DNA of 64,000 nt from Bartonella vinsonii subsp. vinsonii (GTDB lineage Bacteria; Pseudomonadota; Alphaproteobacteria; Rhizobiales; Rhizobiaceae), in contig NZ_CADEAJ010000002.1 of NCBI RefSeq assembly GCF_902825235.1, forward strand, positions 1 to 64,000. Reading direction: 5' to 3'. The position numbers and the translations under genes were made by a program. The notes under the pieces are model-generated. The model saw only the letters and a program-made list of their open reading frames with translations, did no database searches and had not been told where the DNA came from. Shown here in pieces: positions 9,966 through 17,260 of the stretch. Position 1 is the stretch's first letter. The number at the start of each line of letters is the position of its first letter.

Positions 9966-10589
9966 TTTCGTAACAAACTTTTGCTACCCATAAGCCTTGT
10001 GTGTCTTATGCATTGGTTTATGACTGCTACATATATGCCATAGAATTTTACAGTGTTTCTTGATTTGCTCTCACAAAATAAGCTGGATGGAGGTCCGTGT
10101 TGCTTCATTTATGCGTGATGTCAAAGCTATAATGACATCATCTGGTAAAGCCAACCAATATGTCTGAACTTTTTACTGCTATTTGAGATATTCTAATGCC
10201 TATTTTATGATAGAGCTCTATTTCATTGTATTCCAAAAATAAAGGAGTACAAACATGGATTTTGCATTAATCTTCCTTTAGGCTGATAAATGCAGCGTGT
10301 TCAGGTGCGTTTTTTCTGATGATTTTTAAAAACGGTATATCTCTCTCAAAGGCAAGTTTGCTTTAAATCTGTATGATTGTAATGCGAGAGGCTTAAAGAT
10401 TTTATTTTTTTGAAAATGCAAATATGTTAGACATCTTGAGTGCTTAGACAAATACCTTCATAAAAGATCGTGATGTAAAAGAGCTGATAGCAGTGTGTTT
10501 GAAGGTCCTCTTCTCTAACCTTTATTTACGCACCCCGCACCTTTAAAACATATGGAAAATCAATAAGTTATTTTGGATAAAAAAGGGCA

Positions 10590-10605
10590 TGGTGCCCAAA
10601 AGAGG
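10590..10605 (+). repeat. attL core (16-bp direct repeat)
   Basis: TGGTGCCCAAAAGAGG, identical to 60,553-60,568, where it is the 3' end of tRNA-Leu including CCA. It lies 163 bases before the integrase start, as expected for an attachment core. Confidence 0.85.
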
Positions 10606-10733
10606 CGGAGCGGGCTTTATTAGCAAGAATCAAATTATATAAATATGTGCAAGAGCGTATTGATGTCTGTAGTTTTTTATGTTCCAATAAAAAAATTAAG
10701 AATTAAAGAAAAAATCTCAAATCAAAAATTAAA

Positions 10734-10750
10734 GGTGGTCTAAAAGGTGG
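10734..10750 (+). repeat. Putative integrase/excisionase arm site, left
   Basis: GGTGGTCTAAAAGGTGG recurs exactly at 60,477-60,493 on the other prophage end. On both ends it lies on the phage side of the att core, near an AATTAAAGAAAAAA stretch. This placement suggests arm-type binding sites; the role is inferred. Confidence 0.5.
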
Positions 10751-10767
10751 ACGAGAGGGGGCGTTAA

Positions 10768-11925
10768 GTGAGAGCGATTCATCGGTTATCAGCATCATTC
10801 GTAAAGACTTCTCCTCAGGGTAAATATTGTGACGGGGCAGGGCTATGGTTAAATGTCCGAAAAGATAATACGCGCTCTTGGTTTTTTCGCTATACGCACC
10901 ACAATAAGCGTCGTGAAATGGGACTTGGTCCTGTTACGAAACTTTCTTTAAAAGAAGCACGCGAGCTTGCTAGATATTATAGTGATATTCTTAAAGAAGG
11001 CAATGATCCTATTGTCTTTAGAGAACAGACTATTTTGAAACAGCAAAGCAATATTTTTCAAGAAATTGCGCAAGCGGCTTTTGAAAGCAAGAAAGCAGAG
11101 TTGAAAAATGAAGGCAAAAACGGCCGCTGGTTTTCTCCACTCGAGTTGCACGTTATTCCACACATAGGCAAATTATCTATAGAAAAATTAACAGCTAATA
11201 TCATTCGCAATGTTCTCGCACCCCTTTGGCATGAAAAAGCAGATACAGCGCGAAAGGCACTTAACCGTATCAATATTTGTTTGAAATATGCCGCGGCTCT
11301 TGGTTTAGATGTTGATCTACAGGCTTGTATGAAGGCACGCGCGCTTTTAGGAAAACCACGTGCGACATCAACAAATATTCCTGCTATGCCATGGCAAGAA
11401 GTGCCGGCTTTTTATCAAAAGTTACAGGATGATATCCTCTCAAATTTAGCACTGAAGTTACTGATTTTGACGGGAGCACGGTCATATCCATTGCGCTATT
11501 TGCGCCTTGAACAAATTGACAAAAATATATGGACGATACCCAAAGAAAACATGAAAGGTATTGTAGGGAAAGTTTCAGACTTTCGCGTGCCACTAAGTGA
11601 TGAAGCTTTGAGAGTTATTGAAAAAACTCTCCCCTTTGAAAAGAATGGTTTTCTTTTTTCTGGTCTTAAAGGCAACCCCATTTCTGATGCCACCATGGCA
11701 AAGTATATGACAGTTTGTGGTTTGACTTATCGTCCCCATGGTTTCCGTTCAAGCTTACGGGACTGGATAGCAGAGACAACGTCAACACCATTTGAAATTG
11801 CAGAATCTGTTCTTGCGCATTCAGTTGGGAATTCAGTGACGAAAGCTTATATGCGAACAGACTTTTTGGAACAACGGCGTGTTCTTTTAGAGCAATGGGC
11901 GTCTTTTATATCAGGAAAGGCTTGA
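10768..11925 (+). CDS. int: Prophage tyrosine integrase, P4-like with DUF4102-type N-terminus
   Basis: A 385-residue site-specific recombinase. The N-terminus (DGAGLWLNV, SWFFRYTHHNKRREMGLGP, LSLKEARELA) is the arm-binding DUF4102 type of P4-family integrases. Catalytic residues are readable: Arg238 in TGARSYPLRYL, the HGFRSSLRDW box (His324, Arg327), His351 in LAHSVGNS and Tyr361 in KAYMRTD. GTG start with GAGAGGGGG seven bases upstream. It lies next to attL, the usual place for tRNA-integrating phages. Its stop codon overlaps the TTGACA of the downstream antirepressor control region. Confidence 0.92.
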   Translation: MRAIHRLSASFVKTSPQGKYCDGAGLWLNVRKDNTRSWFFRYTHHNKRREMGLGPVTKLSLKEARELARYYSDILKEGNDPIVFREQTILKQQSNIFQEIAQAAFESKKAELKNEGKNGRWFSPLELHVIPHIGKLSIEKLTANIIRNVLAPLWHEKADTARKALNRINICLKYAAALGLDVDLQACMKARALLGKPRATSTNIPAMPWQEVPAFYQKLQDDILSNLALKLLILTGARSYPLRYLRLEQIDKNIWTIPKENMKGIVGKVSDFRVPLSDEALRVIEKTLPFEKNGFLFSGLKGNPISDATMAKYMTVCGLTYRPHGFRSSLRDWIAETTSTPFEIAESVLAHSVGNSVTKAYMRTDFLEQRRVLLEQWASFISGKA

Positions 11926-11987
11926 CAATATGGCATCAATGTGTCTATTGTCGAATCAGGTGCCTGAAAAACGCCTTAAATACACAG
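11922..11987 (+). promoter_or_regulatory. Upstream promoter candidate and a1/b1 target pair, antirepressor locus 1
   Basis: TTGACA (11,922-11,927) and TATTGT (11,946-11,951) with an 18-base spacer form a possible promoter. Downstream lie TGAAAAAC (11,965-11,972) and TACACAG (11,981-11,987). These are the same two short sequences as at the antirepressor start, complementary to the C4 guide segments. The same layout occurs upstream of the other three C4 loci. Confidence 0.6.
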
Positions 11988-12030
11988 CGGGTGGATTGCC
12001 GAAACAATCTCTTTTCCGCATTTAAAGACT

Positions 12031-12060
12031 TTGACTCATTATATGCTACATGCGTATAAT
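12031..12060 (+). promoter_or_regulatory. Main promoter of C4-antirepressor locus 1
   Basis: TTGACT, an 18-base spacer and TATAAT. The expected start of transcription, near 12,067, falls at the 5' foot of the C4 structure. Loci 2 and 3 have the same -35, spacer length and -10. Confidence 0.85.
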
Positions 12061-12068
12061 AGATTTGT

Positions 12069-12146
12069 CGGGTGTAGTTGCGCTATACAATACTCTTTAT
12101 GGGGAAAGCGTAACGACGGACTGTGTACCGTGTTTTTCAGCACCCG
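12069..12146 (+). ncRNA. C4-type antisense RNA, locus 1 (78 nt)
   Basis: The closing helix CGGGTG/CACCCG spans 78 nt, the size known for the phage P1/P7 C4 RNA. Inside are a hairpin (GTTGCGCT / AGCGTAAC) and a second one (ACGG / CCGT) whose loop shows guide b' CTGTGTA (12,121-12,127). Guide a' GTTTTTCA follows at 12,132-12,139. Both are exactly complementary to TGAAAAAC and TACACAG just upstream of the antirepressor start. In P1 and P7, C4 binding to such sites blocks antirepressor translation. The identification is by structure and pairing, not by a database hit. Confidence 0.85.
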
Positions 12147-12166
12147 GCACTCTTTTTGAGTGTCAA

Positions 12167-12190
12167 TGAAAAACGTCTATTACACAGGAG
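12167..12190 (+). promoter_or_regulatory. C4 target a2/b2 over the antirepressor ribosome-binding site
   Basis: TGAAAAAC (12,167-12,174) and TACACAG (12,181-12,187) are reverse complements of C4 guides a' and b'. The b2 segment overlaps the Shine-Dalgarno AGGAG that precedes the ATG at 12,197, so pairing would hide it. Confidence 0.8.
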
Positions 12191-12196
12191 TTCATA

Positions 12197-12925
12197 ATGA
12201 ACACTTTTATAGAAATCAGAGAAAGTACTTCTCATAGTGCTACCACTCAAACTATGTCTAGTCGTGAGATTGCTGAGTTGTGTGGGAAAAGACATGACCA
12301 TGTCATGCGTGATATTAAGAAAATACTTGAAGAACTTAACGCCCCCAAATTTGGGGTGGTTGATTTTAGTGGTTATTACCTTGACAGCAAAGGTGAAAGC
12401 CGCCCTTGTTATAACTTACCCAAGCGTGAATGTTTAATTCTCGTGTCTGGTTACAGCACTGCTTTACGTGCAAAAATCATTGACCGTTGGCAAGAATTGG
12501 AAAAACAAGTAGCTATACCGCAAATTGACTATTCAAGTCCTCAAGCAATGATAGGTTTCTTGAATCATCTACAAAGTCAAATCGAGCAGAAGGATAACAC
12601 CATTGCAGAATTAGCACCAAAAGCAAAAGCACTTGATGGTTTAAAACGCTCTGATGGTTTATTCGGTCTTATTGAAGCAGCAAAAATGCTAGAGGTACGA
12701 CCTAAGGATTTAACGGATTATTTGCGAAAACATGATTGGGTGTATCGACGGGCTCCAGGGGCTCCGTTGTTACCTTATCAGGACAAGATCAAAAAAGGAT
12801 TTATGGATTGTCCCGCTATTACCATTCAAAGACCTGATGGTACAGAAAAGGTGCTACCCTCAACTAAAATTACACCAAAAGGATTGGCATGTTTGAGAGA
12901 ACAAATCTTTGGGGGTGTGCAATGA
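12197..12925 (+). CDS. Antirepressor 1: Rha-type N-terminus, KilAC-type C-terminus
   Basis: A 242-residue phage regulator. Residues about 15-105 form a Rha-family domain ([23 protein letters not shown] ... [16 protein letters not shown] ... IIDRWQELE). Residues about 150-242 form the KilAC/ANT domain ([50 protein letters not shown]). Proteins of this class inactivate phage repressors or act as regulators of lysogeny. The C-terminal domain is nearly identical in antirepressors 2 and 3, while the N-terminal domains differ. Translation is predicted to be silenced by the C4 RNA upstream. It is coupled by ATGA to the next small gene. Confidence 0.85.
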   Translation: MNTFIEIRESTSHSATTQTMSSREIAELCGKRHDHVMRDIKKILEELNAPKFGVVDFSGYYLDSKGESRPCYNLPKRECLILVSGYSTALRAKIIDRWQELEKQVAIPQIDYSSPQAMIGFLNHLQSQIEQKDNTIAELAPKAKALDGLKRSDGLFGLIEAAKMLEVRPKDLTDYLRKHDWVYRRAPGAPLLPYQDKIKKGFMDCPAITIQRPDGTEKVLPSTKITPKGLACLREQIFGGVQ

Positions 12926-13200
12926 ATACCAGTATAGACTTCTTATGTGATTTGTGGATGGCGTTGTTTCAGTTTTCTGATCGTGATGATGTTGAAGATA
13001 AGGCTTTTAATGCTCTCATTGAAACCATGGATGCAATAGAAAAAGCTTTGATTTTAAAACTTCAAGATGAATCACCAAATGCACTTAGAATTCTAGCAAT
13101 GATTACAAATTTTGGATCTTTAAAACCTCCTTCTATTATGGAGCCCTTGTTGAAAACTTACAATCCAAATTTGGAGAATCCCATTAAAAAGGTTGCTTAA
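12922..13200 (+). CDS. Small antirepressor-partner protein 1
   Basis: A 92-residue protein of unknown function that begins MNTSIDFLCDLW and ends ENPIKKVA. The ATG overlaps the antirepressor stop (ATGA), so the pair is translationally coupled; the longer frame starting at 12,889 is less likely. Close homologues follow antirepressor 2 (32,129) and antirepressor 3 (41,637) in the same coupled way. That makes it part of the cassette, perhaps a partner or modulator. No domain is recognised. Confidence 0.75.
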   Translation: MNTSIDFLCDLWMALFQFSDRDDVEDKAFNALIETMDAIEKALILKLQDESPNALRILAMITNFGSLKPPSIMEPLLKTYNPNLENPIKKVA

Positions 13201-13218
13201 GTAAAAAGCGAAACTCTT

Positions 13219-13241
13219 CTCCCCGTCTCAAAAGCGGGGAG
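13219..13241 (+). terminator. GC-rich hairpin after antirepressor cassette 1
   Basis: CTCCCCG and CGGGGAG with a nine-base loop, 20 bases after the stop. There is no long T-run, so termination is uncertain. Related CCTCCC/GGGAGG hairpins end the other antirepressor cassettes (32,086; 41,595; 49,068). Confidence 0.5.
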
Positions 13242-13368
13242 GGGATAAAGCTTTCAGTTTTTGCTTAGCCACTGTTTTAAATGTGCAAATACATTGTCTA
13301 TCGCATCTGCGAGACGCGCGAAATTGAGAATCCATTTGCTAAAGAATTTTGCGCGTCTCAGAATATGT

Positions 13369-13581
13369 TTAGAGTCGGATATTTGGTTTTTGTGTAAAAA
13401 TACTTACTAATGCATCCATAATACGTGAAAAATCAAGCGCTAATAAGAGTATAATGAATACAATCCATTTCGTATAACGAGACATCACTTTTACACTTTT
13501 GTAGGTCATGATGATTTCTTGAAGTAGTTCTTTTTCTGCTTCTGTAAGCTCTATATTGTCTTGTGTTTTTTTTCTAGCCAT
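13369..13581 (-). CDS. Small membrane protein of the lysis cassette, possible holin
   Basis: A 70-residue protein starting MARKKTQDNIEL, with a charged N-terminal half and one transmembrane segment (WIVFIILLLALDF) near residue 45. It is the last gene of the minus-strand lysis cassette, overlapping the preceding lipoprotein gene. Position and shape suit a holin or accessory lysis protein, but I recognise no family. The upstream in-frame ATG at 13,605 would lie inside the neighbouring gene. Confidence 0.5.
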   Translation of the reverse strand: MARKKTQDNIELTEAEKELLQEIIMTYKSVKVMSRYTKWIVFIILLLALDFSRIMDALVSIFTQKPNIRL

Positions 13582-13780
13582 GTTTCCACCCACACACGCG
13601 TTCACCTAGATTATTGTGCTTTAAGATCTCTCTTGCTAAGTTTGAACTGATGGCGTTCAGATCTTTCTTGTCTAAATAAATTGGCAACCAGCCAACACAA
13701 GAAGAAACAACTTTATTTGTTGCGCAACCAGTCAGAGAGAGCAGAACGCACATCAGCATCACTTTTTTGATTAACTTCAC
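13574..13780 (-). CDS. Outer-membrane spanin lipoprotein, Rz1-like
   Basis: A 68-residue lipoprotein with a short hydrophobic leader and lipobox LSLTGC, so Cys19 would be lipidated. The mature part has SSCVGW..IYLDKKD and REILKHNNLGERVCGW, a pattern common in alphaproteobacterial phage o-spanins. It overlaps the Rz-like gene in another frame, the classic Rz/Rz1 arrangement. It would join the i-spanin across the periplasm to fuse membranes in the last step of lysis. Confidence 0.65.
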   Translation of the reverse strand: MKLIKKVMLMCVLLSLTGCATNKVVSSCVGWLPIYLDKKDLNAISSNLAREILKHNNLGERVCGWKHG

Positions 13781-13928
13781 TTTCCACCTCCAGCCGTGTT
13801 TTTGCTGTCTTTAGAGTATTTTCTGTTTGTTTTTGCTGTTCAACCTTCTTTCCAAGGGTAAAAGCTCTTGCTAAAATCATAAAAAAAGCGGCTAAAGCCG
13901 CGCCTGTTAGCATCAGATTTCTTTTCAT
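13713..13928 (-). CDS. Inner-membrane spanin, Rz-like
   Basis: A 71-residue protein with an N-terminal transmembrane helix (LTGAALAAFFMILARAF) followed by a charged helical, coiled-coil-like region (VEQQKQTENTLKTAKTRLEVE). Length and topology fit an i-spanin. Its end overlaps the Rz1-like lipoprotein gene out of frame and its start region overlaps the endolysin end. The start is taken at MKRNLML; MILW upstream is possible. Confidence 0.65.
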   Translation of the reverse strand: MKRNLMLTGAALAAFFMILARAFTLGKKVEQQKQTENTLKTAKTRLEVESEVNQKSDADVRSALSDWLRNK

Positions 13929-13936
13929 CCATAAGA

Positions 13937-14599
13937 TCATAGGCGGTGTTCCTGAAAACGTTTAGCGACCAAGAAAAGTCCAGTACATGCCGCTAAAACC
14001 ATGATGGTTGCCAAAGCCCATTGGAGTGGTCCATTGCCTGCTAAAAAGCCTCCAAGACCTGAGAAAGAGCCAATAATAGGTGCAAGCGCTTCTGCTTTGA
14101 AAAGCCCCGTTGGCTCTTGTGTTTCTACTGTTTGATAATTGGAGGAAACATAAGCCCCTTTTACCCATAAGCCTGCTTCTGCTGCACGTCGGTGTGCGAG
14201 ACCTTGAAGACGCTTCCCGCCTGCTTTTGTCCATTTCTGTAGCTCGGCTGGCACTGCTTCATATTCACCTTGATTGAGCTTTTTTAACAGTGTCGAGTTA
14301 CAAAAAGCTCCTGTTCCTACATTATAACAAAAAGACACTAACGCCGCGAATTGTTCATTCGTTAATGAAACCGTAACAGCGCGTTCAACAGCATTTTCAA
14401 ATTGTCTTAAGTCTTGGCAAAGAAGTTCTTCTGCTTGCTTTTCAGTGATTGTCATGCCTTCATAAATAAAAGGTTTTCCGGCGGTGTTTGTATGTCCATA
14501 ACCTATTGTCCACACTCCAATGGCATCTTTATAGGCGTTCAAACGCAAACCTTCCCATTGTTTGATAAGTGCTAGTCCTTCTGATGATATTGTTCGCAT
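13937..14599 (-). CDS. Phage endolysin, T4-lysozyme type (GH24), with C-terminal membrane helix
   Basis: A 220-residue muramidase cutting the MurNAc-GlcNAc bond. The GH24 triad is readable at the N-terminus: Glu in KQWEGLRL, Asp in AYKDAIG and Thr in GYGHT, with the usual spacing. NEQFAALVSFCYNVGTGAF and WTKAGGKRLQGLAHRRAAE complete the fold. After about residue 150 comes a linker and one transmembrane segment (ALATIMVLAACTGLFLVA), so it may be membrane-held. Start chosen at the ATG preceded by GGAGAG; the longer frame adds only MESH. It heads the lysis cassette. Confidence 0.88.
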   Translation of the reverse strand: MRTISSEGLALIKQWEGLRLNAYKDAIGVWTIGYGHTNTAGKPFIYEGMTITEKQAEELLCQDLRQFENAVERAVTVSLTNEQFAALVSFCYNVGTGAFCNSTLLKKLNQGEYEAVPAELQKWTKAGGKRLQGLAHRRAAEAGLWVKGAYVSSNYQTVETQEPTGLFKAEALAPIIGSFSGLGGFLAGNGPLQWALATIMVLAACTGLFLVAKRFQEHRL

Positions 14600-14683
14600 A
14601 TGACTCTCCATAAAAAATCCCTACACAAGGTGGGGATGCGTGAAAATATAAAATTGTAATTATTGCGTATTATTAAAAATCTC

Positions 14684-14724
14684 GTTTCATGTAACTTTTT
14701 TCTGTGTTATACGTTACATGAAAC
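14684..14724. promoter_or_regulatory. 12-bp perfect dyad upstream of mazEF
   Basis: GTTTCATGTAAC at 14,684-14,695 and GTTACATGAAAC at 14,713-14,724 form a perfect 12-bp inverted repeat with a 17-base centre, ending 17 bases before the antitoxin start. It is probably the autorepression operator for the antitoxin/toxin complex. Confidence 0.6.
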
Positions 14725-14741
14725 ATAATGGAGATTTTGTT

Positions 14742-14966
14742 ATGGCTACAATGCATGTCAATGAACGGGTTCAAAAACATCGCAACGCACAAAGGAAAGC
14801 GGGATTACGCTTGATGCAAATTTGGGTGCCAGATACACGCCAACCAAATTTTGCAGAAGAGTGCCGTCGTCAATGTCGCTTAGTGGCAAAAAGAGATAAA
14901 ACAGATACATCTATGCAGTTGTTTATGGATCAATCTTTAATGGATGTTGATGGCTGGACAGAATGA
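14742..14966 (+). CDS. Antitoxin, MazE-like (DUF3018 type)
   Basis: A 74-residue basic protein: MATMHVNERVQKHRNAQRK, then GLRLMQIWVPDTR and FAEECRRQCRL. This matches the small antitoxins that precede MazF/PemK toxins in proteobacteria. It would bind and neutralise the toxin at 14,963 and repress the operon through the dyad upstream. Start taken at the ATG behind GGAG; the ATG at 14,718 falls inside the dyad. The stop overlaps the toxin start (ATGA). Confidence 0.75.
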   Translation: MATMHVNERVQKHRNAQRKAGLRLMQIWVPDTRQPNFAEECRRQCRLVAKRDKTDTSMQLFMDQSLMDVDGWTE

Positions 14967-15289
14967 TGCGTGGATCTCTTGTAACAATAGCTATGCAAGG
15001 GGATTTTGGTAAACCAAGACCTGCATTGATCATTCAAGCTAATCAATTTAGTGAACATACAAGTGTAACAGTTTTACCAATTACAAGTACACTTGTTTCG
15101 GCGCCATTACTTCGTATTACTCTTTATCCAGACAGCAAAAATGGTTTACAAAAGCCTTCGCAAGTAATGATTGATAAGATTATGACGGTAAGATGTGAAA
15201 AAGTTAGTTCCACTTTCGGCTCCATTCCGGTAGATAAAATGTTAGAAATTGAACGCTGTTTGGCTGTATTTTTAGGAATAGTGAAATAA
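14963..15289 (+). CDS. MazF/PemK-family endoribonuclease toxin
   Basis: A 108-residue protein with the PemK/MazF pattern: RGSLVTIA..GDFGKPRPALIIQAN near the N-terminus, then VLPITSTLVSAPLLRI and QVMIDKIMTVR.EKV. Members cut mRNA at short sequence motifs, stopping translation when the antitoxin is lost. It is coupled to the antitoxin by a 4-base overlap. The pair runs plus-strand between the minus-strand lysis and tail operons, so it has its own promoter and is cargo that may stabilise the prophage. Confidence 0.85.
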   Translation: MMRGSLVTIAMQGDFGKPRPALIIQANQFSEHTSVTVLPITSTLVSAPLLRITLYPDSKNGLQKPSQVMIDKIMTVRCEKVSSTFGSIPVDKMLEIERCLAVFLGIVK

Positions 15290-15346
15290 AAATTAGATTT
15301 CTTTTCGGATAGGAATATGCTTTTTATCATCATCAGATAGTTTTGT

Positions 15347-16657
15347 TTATATATCCTTTTCATCCATATGGATGACGCCTTCGCCTTCATCGCATGCATT
15401 GGGTGGAGCGTTTGGATCAAGGGTATCATCCTTGTCTGGTGTTGTGTTTGCAACGTTTCCAGCCGCATCTTCTTGTGATTCGTCAAAAAGCTCACACTCT
15501 ATTTTTGTGGTGTAACCACCCATTTTATCAAGTTTGTGTTTGACGCTTTTGATGCGCCATTCTGCCGGAATATAAGGTCGGAAAGGGGGATCTTGAACAA
15601 GTTTTGCTTCTGCTTGCACAAAGGGATCTCCACCAATATCACATGAGAAAGAAGACTTACCGCGTGATGACTTATTACGATAAGCAGCAATGGCCGCAAC
15701 AGCTTCTGATTGATTATGGTAGGTATATTTGAGTTCATGAAATGGTGGTTTTCCAACTTTGACTTCTTTTTTTTCACCACTGCGGATATCATGATAGGTT
15801 GCGAGAACACCGCCTTTTTTCTCTTCTTCTTGCTTTTCCGTTTCTTTTTCTGTTTTTTCTCCTCTCTCTGCTTCAGATGGATTTGGTAGATCATTTTCAT
15901 CCATATGGATGGAGTTTTCATCATCATCTATCTCTTCTGGTGCACGTGCATCAGCCGCGGCTTTTTGGTCATCACCACCATCCGTTTCTAAGCCATTTGC
16001 TGCACCTGCTTCATCCCGTGCGCTGTATTTAAAATCCCAAGAGGTGCAATGTTTTTCATGGATAACAACAACAGGGAGTGTTTCGCCGGTGATGGCTTTG
16101 CCTTCGCCCCGTTTGGCGAGCACAAGTTTTCCATCAACGGGCTTTGCTACCGCATCATATTCTTCTGCAAGGCGTGTGGCAAAAGCCATATCACTTTCAG
16201 CAGTTTGATCAATGTGACGCACAACGATTTTTGCAAGAGAAGGATCAACCTTTGCACTATAACCATTACGCTGTGCTATTTCTTGAACAATACTGCCAAG
16301 GGTTTGCTGGTGATAGGATTGGCTTTTTGGGGTTCTGTAAGACGTGTTCATGGAGGCGGCGCGCCCTGTCACACTTAAGCTTTGTGGTGGGCTGCTTACA
16401 GAGATTTCGTCTATCAGATAGGCTCCCATATCACGGTTTTTACCGCCTTCATAGCCAAGTGTCACGGAAAGAACTGTTCCGATTAAAGGAATGTCAAGAA
16501 AGCCATTATCACTGTCGCGTATACGGTCATCAAGCTCTATGGTGATACGGTCGCTTTTGTCTTCTGCCTCATCAGTAATTTCAATCGACAAAACATAATC
16601 CATGAGAGTTTTGGTAATGTCTTCTCCATTTGCCAGAACCATGCAAAAAGGTTTCAT
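15347..16657 (-). CDS. Baseplate/tail protein gpD (P2-like, late-control gpD family)
   Basis: A 436-residue homologue of P2 gpD, which with gpV and gpU forms the central hub. Recognisable parts are the N-terminus (YVLSIEITDEAEDKSDRITIELDDR), LGYEGG..RDMGAYLIDEIS, SVTGRAASM, LGSIVQEIAQRNGYSAKV and QTAESDMAFATRLAEEYDAVAKP. The C-terminal third carries an acidic insert (DDQKAAADARAPEEIDDDEN and EAERGEKTEKETEKQEEEKK) not usual in P2. Its start overlaps gpX by four bases, and it is the last gene of the tail operon. Confidence 0.85.
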   Translation of the reverse strand: MKPFCMVLANGEDITKTLMDYVLSIEITDEAEDKSDRITIELDDRIRDSDNGFLDIPLIGTVLSVTLGYEGGKNRDMGAYLIDEISVSSPPQSLSVTGRAASMNTSYRTPKSQSYHQQTLGSIVQEIAQRNGYSAKVDPSLAKIVVRHIDQTAESDMAFATRLAEEYDAVAKPVDGKLVLAKRGEGKAITGETLPVVVIHEKHCTSWDFKYSARDEAGAANGLETDGGDDQKAAADARAPEEIDDDENSIHMDENDLPNPSEAERGEKTEKETEKQEEEKKGGVLATYHDIRSGEKKEVKVGKPPFHELKYTYHNQSEAVAAIAAYRNKSSRGKSSFSCDIGGDPFVQAEAKLVQDPPFRPYIPAEWRIKSVKHKLDKMGGYTTKIECELFDESQEDAAGNVANTTPDKDDTLDPNAPPNACDEGEGVIHMDEKDI

Positions 16658-16878
16658 GATTTGCTACCCCAAATTCTGATCACGGGTGTGGCTTTGGGAT
16701 AGGGGAGGGACGGCAAAACTATTGTGATGCCTGCTGTTAAAATGGGTCCATAGTCTGCAAGCCCCAAATTCGCCGCATAGACCCGTTCAACAGCAAGCGC
16801 TTGTTGACCTTTGGCATAGTATTTCCAGCAAATGGCATCGACCATATCACCTTCTTTGGTTCTGTAAAGATCACTCAT
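16654..16878 (-). CDS. Tail protein gpX, LysM-like (P2-like)
   Basis: A 74-residue protein with the gpX pattern: DMVDAICWKYYAKGQQALAVERVYAANLGLADYGPILTAG and IVLPSL. The family resembles a LysM fold and is a small essential tail component in P2. It overlaps both neighbours (gpD and gpU) by four bases, so the three are coupled. Confidence 0.85.
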   Translation of the reverse strand: MSDLYRTKEGDMVDAICWKYYAKGQQALAVERVYAANLGLADYGPILTAGITIVLPSLPYPKATPVIRIWGSKS

Positions 16879-17255
16879 AGGTCTTCACCATATTCTCTCA
16901 ATTTTACTGTAAATTCTTGTTTTTTGGGGGTGCCATTATGATGAAAAACACTCTGCTTTTCCTCCACGGAAAGAATGACAAACTTACCTAAGATTTTGCC
17001 TTGACCGGTCACAAGGATGTGAGGTCCCATATGCGCTATTTGTCGCAAATATTCGAGCTGTTTGTGACCGCCTTTAAAATCTGGATAGATCACGCCTGCT
17101 AAAGAAAATTCCGCATTTGCAACAGCTGGCAATTGAAGAGCAGCCTTTCTCCCCAAACGCCCTTGCTCCACCCATGGCACCCCATAAGACATATCAAGTG
17201 TTTGGTAAGCTGCTGTTTCAATCGAAAAAATAAAACCGCCCAAAGCTAACATCAT
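16875..17255 (-). CDS. Tail protein gpU (P2-like)
   Basis: A 126-residue protein of the P2 gpU family: MLALGGFIFSIETAAYQTL, then PALQFP-like internal region and FVILSVEEKQSVFHHNGTPKKQEFTVKL, ending REYGEDL. It belongs to the tail-tip/baseplate set with gpX and gpD. It lies directly downstream of the tape-measure gene. Confidence 0.8.
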   Translation of the reverse strand: MMLALGGFIFSIETAAYQTLDMSYGVPWVEQGRLGRKAALQLPAVANAEFSLAGVIYPDFKGGHKQLEYLRQIAHMGPHILVTGQGKILGKFVILSVEEKQSVFHHNGTPKKQEFTVKLREYGEDL

Positions 17256-17260
17256 GGTAT

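Noticed and set aside
12067..12170. Riboswitch or Bartonella Brt-type regulatory RNA
   Set aside because: No ligand-type consensus, and the following gene is an antirepressor rather than an XRE regulator; guide-target complementarity at four loci points to C4 antisense RNA.
15499..15927. 142-codon K-rich minus-strand ORF within gpD
   Set aside because: Alternate-frame product of the acidic insert of gpD; no start site or homology.
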